This document shows positions 25,748-34,884 of a stretch of 64,000 bases of DNA, one piece after another. The position numbers and the translations under genes are program-made. Under the pieces are notes generated by a model. That model did no database searches, was not told where the DNA came from, and saw only the letters and a list, made by a program, of their open reading frames with translations. The stretch lies in NCBI RefSeq assembly GCF_947500995.1, contig NZ_CANMUA010000006.1:186001-250000 (forward strand), read 5' to 3'. Source of the stretch: an uncultured Serinicoccus sp. (GTDB lineage Bacteria > Actinomycetota > Actinomycetes > Actinomycetales > Dermatophilaceae). Numbering within the stretch: the first letter of the stretch is position 1; the number at the start of each line of letters is the position of its first letter.

Positions 25748-26437
25748 ATGACCGGTGCAGCGTGGTCCGCGTCCGGTGACGGGCGGGTGCGGCCGGCGAC
25801 GGGGGCCGACCTGGCCGCGCTGAGCGCCCTCTTCCTGCAGCTCTACGACGCCGAGCTCCCCGGCATGCTGGGCGGCGAGGAGCCCGCTCGGGTCGAGGCC
25901 GTCCGGCGCCTGCTGGGCGCAGCACCACCGACCGGGCGATACGTCCTGGAGCACGGCGGCGAGGTCGTGGGATCCGGGAGCCTGGCCACCCAGGAGGCGC
26001 CGCGCCCGGCGACCCCGCCCTCCAGGCTCCTGGCACTGCCCTCCGTGCTCGGGGTGCCCGCCGCGCTGGCGTCATACCCCGGCGTGCTGCGGGCCGTGCT
26101 GACGGTCGCGCCTCCCCCGAGGACCGAGGAGGCCCAGATCCACTCCGTGGTCGTCGACCGGCGTCACCGCGGCGCGGGGGCGGGGGCCGAGATCATGGGC
26201 CACTTCGAGGCAGCGGCGGCCCAGCTTGGCAAGCAGAGGGTGTCGCTGCAGGTCCTGGAGTCCAACGGTGGGGCGCTGGCCTTCTACGAAGCCCTCGGTT
26301 ACGCACGGGTGGGGCCGGCGCACACCCGCGTCCGTGGCGCCCTTGCCTTCCGCTCGGTGCTCCTGTGCAAGGACCTGTCGCCACCCGCGCTGCCGGGCCC
26401 CTGCGCGTCAGGGCAGGAGGGGCCGCCACCCTCCTGA
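25748..26437 (+). CDS. GNAT family N-acetyltransferase
   Basis: 229 aa with a GNAT core: acceptor region at the N-terminus (RVRPATGADLAALSALFLQLYDAE), the acetyl-CoA pyrophosphate site VVDRRHRGAGAGAEIM (R/Q-xx-G-x-G/A form) and the C-terminal NGGALAFYEALGYARVG. Strong GAGGAGG site before the ATG. The acceptor is unknown. It converges with the kdpE remnant and ends at a hairpin. Confidence 0.88.
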   Translation: MTGAAWSASGDGRVRPATGADLAALSALFLQLYDAELPGMLGGEEPARVEAVRRLLGAAPPTGRYVLEHGGEVVGSGSLATQEAPRPATPPSRLLALPSVLGVPAALASYPGVLRAVLTVAPPPRTEEAQIHSVVVDRRHRGAGAGAEIMGHFEAAAAQLGKQRVSLQVLESNGGALAFYEALGYARVGPAHTRVRGALAFRSVLLCKDLSPPALPGPCASGQEGPPPS

Positions 26438-26455
26438 GGGACCGCCGGTCTCAGG
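26433..26455. terminator. Hairpin between convergent gene and pseudogene
   Basis: CCTGAG (26433-26438) and CTCAGG (26450-26455) pair, with further GACC/GGTC pairing inside and a bulge. It covers the stop codons of both the GNAT gene and the kdpE remnant; no T-tract. Confidence 0.4.
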
Positions 26456-27079
26456 GTTCGAACCGGTACCCCGCGCCCGGGTGGGTGAGCAGGTGCAGAG
26501 GGTGGGACGGGTCGTCCTCGAGCTTGCGGCGCAGGTGGGCGGTGTAGACCCGCAGGTAGTGGGTCTCCGTCGAGTAGGCCGGACCCCAGACCTCCCGGAG
26601 CAGGGTCTGGCGCCCCACCAGGCGGCCCCGGTGACGGACCAGGACGTCCAGCAACGCCCACTTGGTCGGGCTCAGCCGGACCTCCTCCCCCCCGCCTGGT
26701 CACCACCCGCCGCGCCAGGTCGATCCGGATGTCTCCAGCCTCGACGACGGGCTCGTCGGCGCCCGCGTCGAGGGCGTCCACCTTGTCGTCCCCGAGGTGC
26801 CGGGCCGACGGCACCACGATGGGCACCGAGCTCCACCCCCGGATGCCGGCGATGACGTCGAGGCCCGACATGTCCGGCAGGCCGAGGTCCAGGACCACCA
26901 CGTCCGGGCGCTCCCCCGCCGCCGCCTCGAAGGCAGCCCGGCCGGTCGCCGCCGTGCTCACCCGCCACCCCTGGAACCTGAGGTTGGAGGCCAGAGCGCG
27001 CCAGCCCGGCGTCGTCGTCGACCACGAGCACCCGGCTGCCGGTGGCGGGGTGCTCGGGCCCGTCCGTCTCCAGGGTCAT
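26451..27079 (-). pseudogene. kdpE: kdpE remnant (response regulator), multiply disrupted
   Basis: Degraded OmpR-type response regulator of the potassium sensor KdpDE. The ATG at 27079 begins VLVVDDDAGLAR; the frame is lost at about 27000 (one base missing) and resumes as ALASNLRFQGWRV, FEAAAGERPDVVVLDLGLPDMSG. About 28 residues around the end of the receiver (where YVTKPF is expected) are deleted after DAGADE. A second frameshift lies in a run of 7 G on the minus strand near 26690, after which the DNA-binding part RHRGRLVGRQTLLREVWGPAY, LRRKLEDDP and GAGYRFEP continues. Two frameshifts plus a deletion make a sequencing error unlikely as the sole cause. Confidence 0.82.
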
Positions 27080-27345
27080 GCGGGCACCGTCTCGGGGAGC
27101 GTCTCGGGCAGCGACCGGGGCAGCGTCACCGTCATCGTCAGACCGCTCCCGGGGTGTCGTCCGGCACGACCTGGGCACCGATGGCGTCAGCCAACCCGTC
27201 GACCACCGCCAGTCCCAGCCCGAGCCCGCCGTCGGCCCCGAGACGCCGGGACGGCTCGAACATCACGGCTCGCTCGTCCTCGGGCACACCCGGCCCCCGG
27301 TCGACCACCCGCACCTCGACCTCCCGGAAACTGGCCTTGTTGACG
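27076..27345 (-). pseudogene. kdpD: kdpD remnant (histidine kinase C-terminal end only)
   Basis: Only the last 85 or so residues of a KdpD sensor kinase remain: the ATPase-domain strings RVVDRGPGVPEDE, MFEPSRRLG and GLGLGLAVV, then one frameshift near 27148 before TMTVTLP. Its TGA overlaps the kdpE ATG (ATGA), the intact-operon arrangement. Upstream it is cut off directly beside the stop of the nucleotidyltransferase gene, so the rest of kdpD and the kdpFABC pump genes are gone here. Confidence 0.78.
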
Positions 27346-27350
27346 CTTCG

Positions 27351-28187
27351 TTAGCGGCCCGGGGGGCGCCCGCGACGAGATCTTTGCGGTGGTTGGTCGG
27401 CCTCGTCGAGCAGCTGGTGGATCGCCCGCGTCATGGCGGGGTCGGTGACGTGGCGGGTCGTCAGCCAGCCCAGGACCGCCCGCGCGGCGTCGACGTTGTG
27501 CTCGTAGCCCAGGACCATCCGGTGGAGAGGCAGGTCGGTGGCCAGGTCTGCCTGCTCGATGCGGCGGGTCGGCTCGAAGCGGTCGGGGTGGTCCAGCCGC
27601 GAGGCGGGGTCGAGGCGCACGAGAGCGAGGACGTGGTCCACGGCATACACCTGGATGAAGCGCATGGCCGTCAGGCGCTCTCCCCGCAGCTCGCGGTGCA
27701 GCCCGACGTAGAGGTTGGTCAGGGCCTCGTTCAGGTGGATGCCGACGGTGTCGAGGGCGGTGGGGGTCGGCGGGGTCGAGGCGCTCGTGAGCGGGTCGTG
27801 GCCGTCGCGCGCCCAGACCACCCGGGCGCCGACGACGGGCAGGGCCGCCAGCTGCGCTGGCGTGAAGACCGCGTACTCCACGAAGAGCCCGTCGGACAGG
27901 AGCGCCTTCCGGCCGTTCGGGTCGTTGACGAAGCTGTAGGCGACGTGGCCGCCCAGACCGGCGAGCCACGCCGGGTCCCGCAGGTAGTCGTTCTTGACGG
28001 AGACGCTGTCGACGACGACGAAGACGTCGATGTCGGAGTGCTCGTCGAACCGGTGCGTCTCCGCTCCCGCCGACCCCAGGCCGAGGACCGCCAGGACGTG
28101 GTCGTCCCCGGCCAGGTGCGCCGCGAGGCGGTCCAGGCGCAGCAGGGTGGGGTGCAGGGGTCGGGAGGAGGACTGCGGTCGCGGCAT
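27351..28187 (-). CDS. Nucleotidyltransferase-fold protein
   Basis: 278 aa. The N-terminal half carries the Pol-beta-like nucleotidyltransferase signature GLGSAGAETHRFDEHSDIDVFVVVD (GS...DxD) and the third acidic position is near FVEYAVF. The C-terminal half is helical. The family includes aminoglycoside adenylyltransferases and minimal toxin-type NTases; here the substrate is unknown. Directly beside the truncated kdpD, so it lies at a recombination junction. Confidence 0.78.
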   Translation of the reverse strand: MPRPQSSSRPLHPTLLRLDRLAAHLAGDDHVLAVLGLGSAGAETHRFDEHSDIDVFVVVDSVSVKNDYLRDPAWLAGLGGHVAYSFVNDPNGRKALLSDGLFVEYAVFTPAQLAALPVVGARVVWARDGHDPLTSASTPPTPTALDTVGIHLNEALTNLYVGLHRELRGERLTAMRFIQVYAVDHVLALVRLDPASRLDHPDRFEPTRRIEQADLATDLPLHRMVLGYEHNVDAARAVLGWLTTRHVTDPAMTRAIHQLLDEADQPPQRSRRGRPPGR

Positions 28188-28276
28188 GTCGTCGGCCTTT
28201 CGGTGAAGGTCGACGTTTCAGCCCGCACGGCACATCCCGCCGGGGTCGCGACGTCGCCAGCGTAGTGGACCGAGCC

Positions 28277-29281
28277 CTAGAGTGCGCGCGTCGATCCCCT
28301 CACGATCAGATGGGTCGGGAGGACCACCTTCCGGGACCCCGCCTTGTCGACGAGCATTCCCGCGGCGGCCGTCCCCATGGCGAGGGCGTCGCGGGCGACG
28401 ACTGTGATGCCGGGCCGGAAGAGCTGGGTGATGGACACGTCATCGCAGGCCACGAGGGAGACGTCGTCCGGCATGGAGAGACCCACGTCGGAGAGGGCCC
28501 GCAGGAAACCCACCGTGATCTGGTTGCCACCGCACACGAAGGCGGTGGGCCGGTCGTCGTCCGCGAGCCAGCTGTGCGAAGCCTCGTAGCCCCACGCCTC
28601 GGACATGTCGCCGTACCGCACCAGGACCTCGCCGCTGCCACCGAGGAGCCTCCTCAGCCCATGACGCAGTCCCTCTACCCGCTCGCGCGTCGGCCGGGAT
28701 CCCTCGGACCCGACGATGAGGCCGATCCTGCGATGCCCCTGCGAGACCAGGTGGTCCGCCACCTGCTGCATGCCGCCGGCGTGATCGGCCCAGACGCTCC
28801 CGAGCCCCGGCACCTCGAGGTCCCGGTCCAGCTGCACGACAGGCGCGTCGACCGACGTGAGCAACGAGGTCAGTGCAGGTGGACGCTCGTCGGACACCGA
28901 CACGATGAGCCCGCTCACCCGGTGCTGCATCAGGGAGCGTATGGCTGTCAGGTCCTCGTCGGGGGTTCCGTCCGACGTGGCGAGCAGGACGGCATACCCG
29001 TTGCTCCTGAGGTGGTCGGAGGCCCCTGACACGATGGCCGCCAGGAAGGGGTTCAGCAGATCCCCGATCATGATGCCTACGGTCCGGGAGTCACCGCTGC
29101 GCAGGGCCCGGGCGACCAGGTCCACCTGATAGCCCACCTCCTCCGCCGCCCGGAGGACCCTCTGGCGCATCTCCTCGGACACGTCAGGGTGGTCTGCGAG
29201 AACCCTCGACACGGACGTCGTCCCCACGCCCGCCTTCTCGGCGACCATCTTGAGGGTCGATCGTCGACCGCTGCGGTTCAT
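28277..29281 (-). CDS. LacI family transcriptional regulator
   Basis: 334 aa. N-terminal LacI helix-turn-helix (STLKMVAEKAGVGTTSVSRVLADHPDVSEEMRQRV), hinge, and a sugar-binding-protein-like effector domain (VGIMIGDLLNPFLAAI, GHRRIGLIVG, PTAFVCGGNQITVG). It is the last gene of a run that begins at 34694, and the LacI-type palindromes at the head of that run are its likely sites. Effector is probably the acid sugar handled by the neighbouring enzymes. Confidence 0.93.
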   Translation of the reverse strand: MNRSGRRSTLKMVAEKAGVGTTSVSRVLADHPDVSEEMRQRVLRAAEEVGYQVDLVARALRSGDSRTVGIMIGDLLNPFLAAIVSGASDHLRSNGYAVLLATSDGTPDEDLTAIRSLMQHRVSGLIVSVSDERPPALTSLLTSVDAPVVQLDRDLEVPGLGSVWADHAGGMQQVADHLVSQGHRRIGLIVGSEGSRPTRERVEGLRHGLRRLLGGSGEVLVRYGDMSEAWGYEASHSWLADDDRPTAFVCGGNQITVGFLRALSDVGLSMPDDVSLVACDDVSITQLFRPGITVVARDALAMGTAAAGMLVDKAGSRKVVLPTHLIVRGSTRAL

Positions 29282-29337
29282 GTCGCTCTCCTCGTCCGTG
29301 CGCGACTGCCGGAGACCGACTCCCTCCTGTCACGGCG

Positions 29338-30447
29338 TCATGCGGCGTCGACGCGGTGCGCCTTGATCCAGTCCCAGTCGAGATCCAGACCCAGTCCCGG
29401 GGCAGTCGGCACAGAGTACATGCCGTCCTTCGCACGGAGACCTTGCGCGTGGATGGCCCACACCAGGGGGTCGCGAGCGGGGGCGAACACCTCGACCGGC
29501 CCGGCGTCGGCACTCGACGCCAGGAGGTGGGCGGAGATCTGACCCTCCTCGTGGTGTGCCATCTGGACGCCGTATGCCGAGCACATGCCCTCGACCCGGC
29601 GCCACTCCGTCGGACCCCCTGCCCACGAGGCGTCGAAGTTGCACACGTCGACCGCGCCCAGCTCCAGCAGCTCCCTGACCCCCTGACGGGACATCTCACT
29701 CTGTCCTGCGGCGACCCTGACCCCACCGACCATCCGGACGTCACGCATCCACGTCTTGTCGTGGTACCACCGCACCGGCTCCTCGAACCAGGTCAGCTTG
29801 CGCTTGTCGATGTTGTCGAGGAACTGCAGAGCCTGATGGAGGGTGTATCCCTGGTTGGCGTCCGCCATGAGCATGAAGTCGTCACCCGCTGCATCGGCCA
29901 TCGCCATGAAGCGCGCCGCGTCCTCCGCCGGAGCAGCGCCGCCCACCTTCATCTTGCATCCACCCAGACCAAGCCCTCGGAGGTAGTCGACCTCCTCCGC
30001 GAGCTGGGTCAGGCTGCGCTTGTAGTACCCGCCGATGGCGATGATGGGGAGCTCGCTGCGCTGCGCACCCCAGATCTGGAACAGCGGCATCTGCGCAGCC
30101 TTGCCGACGATGTCCCACAGGGCCGAGTCCAGCGCGGACATGGCCATGACCACCAGCTTGCGGTCACGGAGGATGTCGAAGGTGACGGGAAGCATGCGGT
30201 GCCACATCTGCTCCACCATCAACGGGTCCCCTCCCTGGATGAGCGGGAAGAGCTCCTCCTGCATGATGCGAGCGATCTCGTGCTGCGTGTGCACCTCGTC
30301 GCCGTTGTAGGTCACCCCGACGACTCCCTCGTCGGTGTGCAGCTGCGTGACGAGGGTCGCTCTCGACTCCATCGAGTAGGCGGAGCCGGAGAACTTCTCC
30401 GGCAGCTCGACCTCGACCGGGATGACGTCAAGCTTGGTGATCTTCAT
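29338..30447 (-). CDS. Mandelate racemase/muconate lactonizing enzyme family protein
   Basis: 369-aa enolase-superfamily enzyme that abstracts an alpha-proton from a carboxylate. Visible are the KxK pair in GGCKMKVGG, metal ligands in ADANQGYT (D), FEEPVRW (E) and GQSEMSR (E), and the downstream HHEEGQISAHL histidine. Family members dehydrate or epimerise acid sugars. Start ATG 30447 was preferred to a longer start because it matches the family N-terminus MKITKLDVIPVEV. It is followed by the LacI gene and preceded by the TRAP permease gene. Confidence 0.9.
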   Translation of the reverse strand: MKITKLDVIPVEVELPEKFSGSAYSMESRATLVTQLHTDEGVVGVTYNGDEVHTQHEIARIMQEELFPLIQGGDPLMVEQMWHRMLPVTFDILRDRKLVVMAMSALDSALWDIVGKAAQMPLFQIWGAQRSELPIIAIGGYYKRSLTQLAEEVDYLRGLGLGGCKMKVGGAAPAEDAARFMAMADAAGDDFMLMADANQGYTLHQALQFLDNIDKRKLTWFEEPVRWYHDKTWMRDVRMVGGVRVAAGQSEMSRQGVRELLELGAVDVCNFDASWAGGPTEWRRVEGMCSAYGVQMAHHEEGQISAHLLASSADAGPVEVFAPARDPLVWAIHAQGLRAKDGMYSVPTAPGLGLDLDWDWIKAHRVDAA

Positions 30448-30508
30448 ACGGAACGCTCCTTGGATGGGTGGGGCGGGTTGATGGATCGGTTCGGGTCGAG
30501 CCGCGTGT

Positions 30509-32479
30509 CTAGGCCGTGGTGGGGGTGCGCTGCCTCCACCACCACAGGCCGAGCAGCGCGACGACACCGAGTCCGGCGAGGTTCAGGGCGAGCTGGGGAT
30601 GGAGCAGGAGGACCACGGGAACCAGGAGCGCGACGGAACCCCACCGGGTGATCCTCCTGCCGGCGCCGTACCCGGAGAGGGCGAAGGCGAGCAGCACCGC
30701 CGCGACGGCGCAGAAGGCCGAGGTCGTCAGGATGGTGAGGACCGAGCCGTCCAGCAACAGCTCTGGTCGCATGACGAACACGAAGGGCAGGACGAACGCG
30801 ATCGCGGCGATGCGCAGGGCGGTGAGGCTGGCCCTGAACCAGTCCGTCTCCGCGATCGCGGCCGCGACGAAGACCGTGGCTCCGATCGGCGGGGTGAGGC
30901 CACCGAGTACGGCGAAGTACAGGGCGAACATGTGCACGCTGACCGGGGTGGCTCCCAGGTCGATGAGGGCGGTGCCGGTGATGGCGACGGCGATGAGGTA
31001 GGAGGGCACCGTGGGTAGCGCCAGGCCCAGCAGGATGTTGATGCCGGCCGCCAGGACGAGAGCCAGCAGGATGGACGCAGAAGCGACGGTGAAGATGATC
31101 TGCCCGACGTTGAGGGCGACTCCGGTCGTGCCGATGGCCTGGACGACCACCTGCGAGGCCGCGACCAGCACCCCGATCATGGCGACGGTGATGGCTCCGT
31201 CACGGCACCCGAGCACGAGATCGCGCGCGAACTGCTTCCACGACGTGCGCTTCCAGAGCACCCGTACCGCGAACGCCGTGACCAGCAGGATGACCGTGGC
31301 GCTGAATCCGGCCATCCGGACCGGATAGGTCATGATGATCATCGACAGCAGCGCGACGACCGGTGGGATGAGGATGACCAGCTCGTCCAGGAAGTCGCGG
31401 ATCCGGGGGATGTGCTCGGCGGGTAGACCCTGCAGCTCGTGGACGGCAGCCTCGGAGTCGACGGTCACCCAGAACGAGATGTAGTAGATGACGGCCGGGA
31501 TGATGGCCGCCAGGATCAGTCCGTAGTAGGACATCCCCAGGAGCTGTGCCATGAGGAAGACGGCCGCTCCCATGATGGGTGGTGTCCACTGACCGCCGGT
31601 GGAGGCCGTGGCCTCCACCGCGGCGGCGAACCGCTTCGGGAACCCGTACCGCTTCATCATCGGGATGGTGATGACACCGGTGCTGGCGGTGTTGGCGACG
31701 GCGCTCCCGTTGACCATGCCGAACAGCGCGCTGGACAGGACCGCGACCTTGCCAGGACCGCCGCGGAGGCGACCCGCCACGACGAGTGCCAGCTTGAGGA
31801 AGCCGTCACCGCCGCCCAGCCGCATGAGCAGGGCGCCGAACAGGACGAAGATGGCGATCTGGTTGGCCGACGCCGCGGTGATGTTGCCGTAGATCCCCAG
31901 CGGTGAGGTGAAAGAGTTGCCGATGACCTGGGAGTAGGTCTGACCCGAGTGGCCGAAGACGCCCGGGATCCGGTCCCCGAGGAGGAGGTAGAGGATGGTC
32001 ACCAGGCCGATGACCGGGAAGGCCCATCCCATCGCCCTGCGGCAGGCGTCGAAGAGGACGAGCAGGACGAGGGTGCCCAGCAGGACATCGGTCGCGGTGG
32101 GTCGTGCGTAGCCCAGCTCGAAGACGATCCTGTGGAAGTGGATCCACACGTAGACCGTGGCCCACACGATGACGATGACGCCGGCGACGATGGCCACCCG
32201 GTCGATCAGCCTCCCCCACGGGCTGACCGGTGGTGCGGCGCCGGTGGCCGAGGTGAGGTTGAGCAGCGAGAGGACGACCGCGAACATCACGTGCACGCTG
32301 GTCTGCTTGAACCCCGGCAGGGGCCCTGCTCCAGCGGTCCAGATGTGGAAGGCTGCCGAGGCGACGGCCACGACCGAGAGGAGTATGGCCGCCCAGCGCA
32401 CGAACCCGGTCTGGCCGGACGCAAGGATGGCTGCGTCCGCCGATGGCTCGATCGTCGCGGGAGCCGTGGGCGTGCTCAC
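30509..32479 (-). CDS. TRAP transporter fused permease (TAXI type)
   Basis: 656-aa membrane protein combining the small (DctQ-like) and large (DctM-like) TRAP permease subunits, as in TAXI-TRAP systems. About 16-18 hydrophobic helices; the large-subunit strings FAAVEATASTGGQWTPPIMGAAVFLMA and GLALPTVPSYLIAVAITGTALIDLG are typical. It moves an organic acid with sodium. GTG start overlaps the TAXI binding-protein stop (GTGA), so the two are translationally coupled. Confidence 0.93.
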   Translation of the reverse strand: MSTPTAPATIEPSADAAILASGQTGFVRWAAILLSVVAVASAAFHIWTAGAGPLPGFKQTSVHVMFAVVLSLLNLTSATGAAPPVSPWGRLIDRVAIVAGVIVIVWATVYVWIHFHRIVFELGYARPTATDVLLGTLVLLVLFDACRRAMGWAFPVIGLVTILYLLLGDRIPGVFGHSGQTYSQVIGNSFTSPLGIYGNITAASANQIAIFVLFGALLMRLGGGDGFLKLALVVAGRLRGGPGKVAVLSSALFGMVNGSAVANTASTGVITIPMMKRYGFPKRFAAAVEATASTGGQWTPPIMGAAVFLMAQLLGMSYYGLILAAIIPAVIYYISFWVTVDSEAAVHELQGLPAEHIPRIRDFLDELVILIPPVVALLSMIIMTYPVRMAGFSATVILLVTAFAVRVLWKRTSWKQFARDLVLGCRDGAITVAMIGVLVAASQVVVQAIGTTGVALNVGQIIFTVASASILLALVLAAGINILLGLALPTVPSYLIAVAITGTALIDLGATPVSVHMFALYFAVLGGLTPPIGATVFVAAAIAETDWFRASLTALRIAAIAFVLPFVFVMRPELLLDGSVLTILTTSAFCAVAAVLLAFALSGYGAGRRITRWGSVALLVPVVLLLHPQLALNLAGLGVVALLGLWWWRQRTPTTA

Positions 32480-33483
32480 CCGATCATCTCCTCCGGCACG
32501 TCCACCCCGACCTCCGCGTAGTAGCGAGCAGCACCCGGGTGGAGCGGGAGCAGGAGCTCGTCGACGGCCACCTGAGGTGTCAGTCCCTCGGTCTGGGGCA
32601 GGCGCTCCTGGACCTCCGCGATGTTGTCCCAGAAGGTCTTGGTGACCTCGTAGGCGAGGTCATCGCTGACCTGTGGTCCTGCACCGACGACGACGCCCCA
32701 GTACCCGAAGGTGTTCACGTCCTCGGGGACGTCCTGGTAGGTCCCGCCCGGGATCGTCACCGGGACCAGGGTCGGCTCTGCCTCGACGATGCTGGCCATC
32801 TCGTCGTCGGTGAAGCTGATGAGGTCGATGGTGCGGCTGGAGGAGGCCTCGAGGATCGCCCCGGTCGCTTGTACCCCGGCGCCGCGGTAGGAGAAGCCTT
32901 GAATCTGCCGCCCGGTGTAGGCGGAGACGGCGTCCCCCAGACCCGCCTCGTAGTAGTCCGGTTCGACGTCGAGCACTGCCAGGGCGTCCATGGTGGTCTG
33001 GGTGGACCCGCCGCCGATGGGCCCGGCGTTCCAGCTGAGGCCGTCCAGGCCCGACGGCCCGGTGACACCGGTGTCCGCCCCGACGACGAGCTGCCACAGG
33101 ACGATCGACAGCGGGTAGAGGGTGGTCAGCTCATGCTCACCCAGAGCCGCTTCGGCGCCCGAGACGTCCATCATCCCGAAGTCGACGCTCTCGGCGTCCA
33201 TGCGGATGGCGTTCTCCTCCGAGCCGGCACTCTCCTGGACCGTGACCGACAGACCGGACGCGTCCTCGATGACGGCCATCGACTCCACCCCGTAGAGGTA
33301 CCAGTCGGTGTCGCTGGGACCCCAGGAGGTCGTGATGACCTCCCCGGAGCCGTCACCGGATGCTTCCGTCTCAGTCCCGGAGTCGTCGGCGCCGACCTGA
33401 CCCAGGCTGCCACCGCCGCAGGCGGAGAGGACCAGGCAGCCGATGGAGGCTGCCGACAGGGTGATGAGATTCTTCGTGTGCAT
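32476..33483 (-). CDS. TAXI family TRAP transporter solute-binding lipoprotein
   Basis: 335 aa. ATG 33483 gives a lipoprotein signal with lipobox LSAC at residues 18-21 and AAAGGAG 7 bases upstream. The mature part fits the TAXI solute receptor (ITTSWGPSDTDWYLYGVESMA opening, DVSGAEAAL, RTIDLISFTDDE, GTYQDVPEDVNTFGYWG). The ligand is unknown; the two acid-sugar enzymes beside it suggest an aldonate or uronate. Coupled to the fused permease. Confidence 0.93.
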   Translation of the reverse strand: MHTKNLITLSAASIGCLVLSACGGGSLGQVGADDSGTETEASGDGSGEVITTSWGPSDTDWYLYGVESMAVIEDASGLSVTVQESAGSEENAIRMDAESVDFGMMDVSGAEAALGEHELTTLYPLSIVLWQLVVGADTGVTGPSGLDGLSWNAGPIGGGSTQTTMDALAVLDVEPDYYEAGLGDAVSAYTGRQIQGFSYRGAGVQATGAILEASSSRTIDLISFTDDEMASIVEAEPTLVPVTIPGGTYQDVPEDVNTFGYWGVVVGAGPQVSDDLAYEVTKTFWDNIAEVQERLPQTEGLTPQVAVDELLLPLHPGAARYYAEVGVDVPEEMIG

Positions 33484-33515
33484 GTGCTGAGCTCCTTTGC
33501 TCGCTGTGGTGCTGG

Positions 33516-34694
33516 TCAGGACTGGGTCACCAGATGGCTCATGACGGTCCATGCCGAGAGGCGTTCCTGGTCGAGCTCGATGCCCAGTCCAGGTCTGTCA
33601 CTCAGGGTCAGGTGGCCGTCGGCGAGGGTGGGCTTGTCGGTGTAGAGGGCGTGCCACAGCGGGTCTCGATCCGCGTTGGGGAACGTCTCGCAGTACTTCT
33701 CCCCCGACAGGGTGGCGAGGTAGTGACCGTGGATGTGCCCGTCGTGGTGGGGCGCCACCCCGACACCCCTCATGTGTGCGTAGTTGGCCGCGTCCATCCA
33801 GGCCGTCAGACCGCCCGCTCGTGTCGCATCCGTCTGCAGGTAGCTCACATCCCCGCTGTCGACCAGTTCCATGGCGCCCCACTGGTGCATCTCCTGCTCG
33901 CCGGCGGCCAGCGGGATGCCCCCTTCCGTGCGTACGCGGTGATGGTGCGCCGGGCCGTAGTGCCACTGCAGCGGCTCCTCCAGCCAGAACACGCCCAGTT
34001 CTCTCAGCGCCGGCGCGATGTGCAGCGTCTCGGCCAGCGTCCACCCCCCGTTCGCATCGACCTTGATGCGCAGGTCCGGATATGCCTCGCGCAGGGCCCG
34101 CACCCTCGTGATGTCGATCGCGGGGTCCCGCCCCACCTTGATCTTCACCGCTGACAGGCCCAGCTCGACGTAGCTCGCGACCTCCGACAGCAGCTGGTCG
34201 ATCCCCGCGTCGTCACCGTCGCCGTTGGGGTAGTAGCCCCCGGTCGCGTACGCCGGGATCCGTGCTTCCGATGCCCCGAGGAAGCGCCACAACGGCTGCT
34301 CGGCGGCCTGGGCACGGAGGTCCCACAGGGCGATGTCGACCGCTGCGATCGCTGCCAGCAACTGGTACCTGCCACGGGTGCCGAAGTGAGGCTGCCCGGT
34401 GGTGACCTCTTCACGTCCGGCGTTGCTGAGACCGAACATCTCCTGCCACAGGGACCGCACCTCCCAGGGGGAGCGGCCGATGAGCGCTGGCCCCAGGCGC
34501 TCCCGCACGTGGCCCGCGATCTCCGCCATGGGGTTTCCGTGCGCCTGACCGAAACCCACCAGACCGTCGGACGTGGTGATGGAGACCGTCACCTGACCCG
34601 CTGTCATGTACGCCTGCTGCGACATCCAGAACGCCCGACTGAGGGGCACCTCCAGGATGCGGACCTCTACGGACTCCACTCGGGTGGCACTCAC
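33516..34694 (-). CDS. Mandelate racemase/muconate lactonizing enzyme family protein
   Basis: 392 aa, second enolase-superfamily enzyme of the cluster. KxK is in AVKIKVGRD, metal ligands in KVDANGGW, WLEEPLQW and AGEQEMHQW, and the catalytic histidine in APHHDGHIHGHY. It is only distantly similar to the first copy. GTG 34694 has GGAGG 7 bases upstream; a longer N-terminus exists but is arginine-rich and unlike the family. It is the first gene of the cluster, directly behind the operators. Confidence 0.9.
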   Translation of the reverse strand: MSATRVESVEVRILEVPLSRAFWMSQQAYMTAGQVTVSITTSDGLVGFGQAHGNPMAEIAGHVRERLGPALIGRSPWEVRSLWQEMFGLSNAGREEVTTGQPHFGTRGRYQLLAAIAAVDIALWDLRAQAAEQPLWRFLGASEARIPAYATGGYYPNGDGDDAGIDQLLSEVASYVELGLSAVKIKVGRDPAIDITRVRALREAYPDLRIKVDANGGWTLAETLHIAPALRELGVFWLEEPLQWHYGPAHHHRVRTEGGIPLAAGEQEMHQWGAMELVDSGDVSYLQTDATRAGGLTAWMDAANYAHMRGVGVAPHHDGHIHGHYLATLSGEKYCETFPNADRDPLWHALYTDKPTLADGHLTLSDRPGLGIELDQERLSAWTVMSHLVTQS

Positions 34695-34709
34695 GGGCGA
34701 ACCTCCATT

Positions 34710-34754
34710 GGTAGCGATACCGGTAACGTTACCACCACTGGCACACCAGTGCCA
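34710..34754 (-). promoter_or_regulatory. Tandem LacI-type operators and an adjacent dyad
   Basis: GGTAGCGATACC (34710-34721) and the perfect palindrome GGTAACGTTACC (34722-34733) stand directly end to end, 16 bases or more before the start codon at 34694. A further perfect dyad TGGCAC/GTGCCA occupies 34739-34754. The 12-bp units match the style of LacI-family operators in actinobacteria; the LacI regulator of the same cluster is the probable ligand. Confidence 0.72.
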
Positions 34755-34884
34755 TGGGACATCGGCACGCCGAGACGTCGGTACCCGTCGCGGCGCCGAC
34801 GCGGACGGCGGCAGCCGTCCGGTTCGCAGGAGGATGAGGAGCGCCACCGAGGTCTGGGGCGGTGCCGCGTCGCCGCCGCGCGAG

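Noticed and set aside
26299-26961. 220-aa intact response regulator
   Set aside because: Only the receiver middle part reads correctly; the rest is out of frame with the true DNA-binding domain, so this is part of the kdpE remnant.
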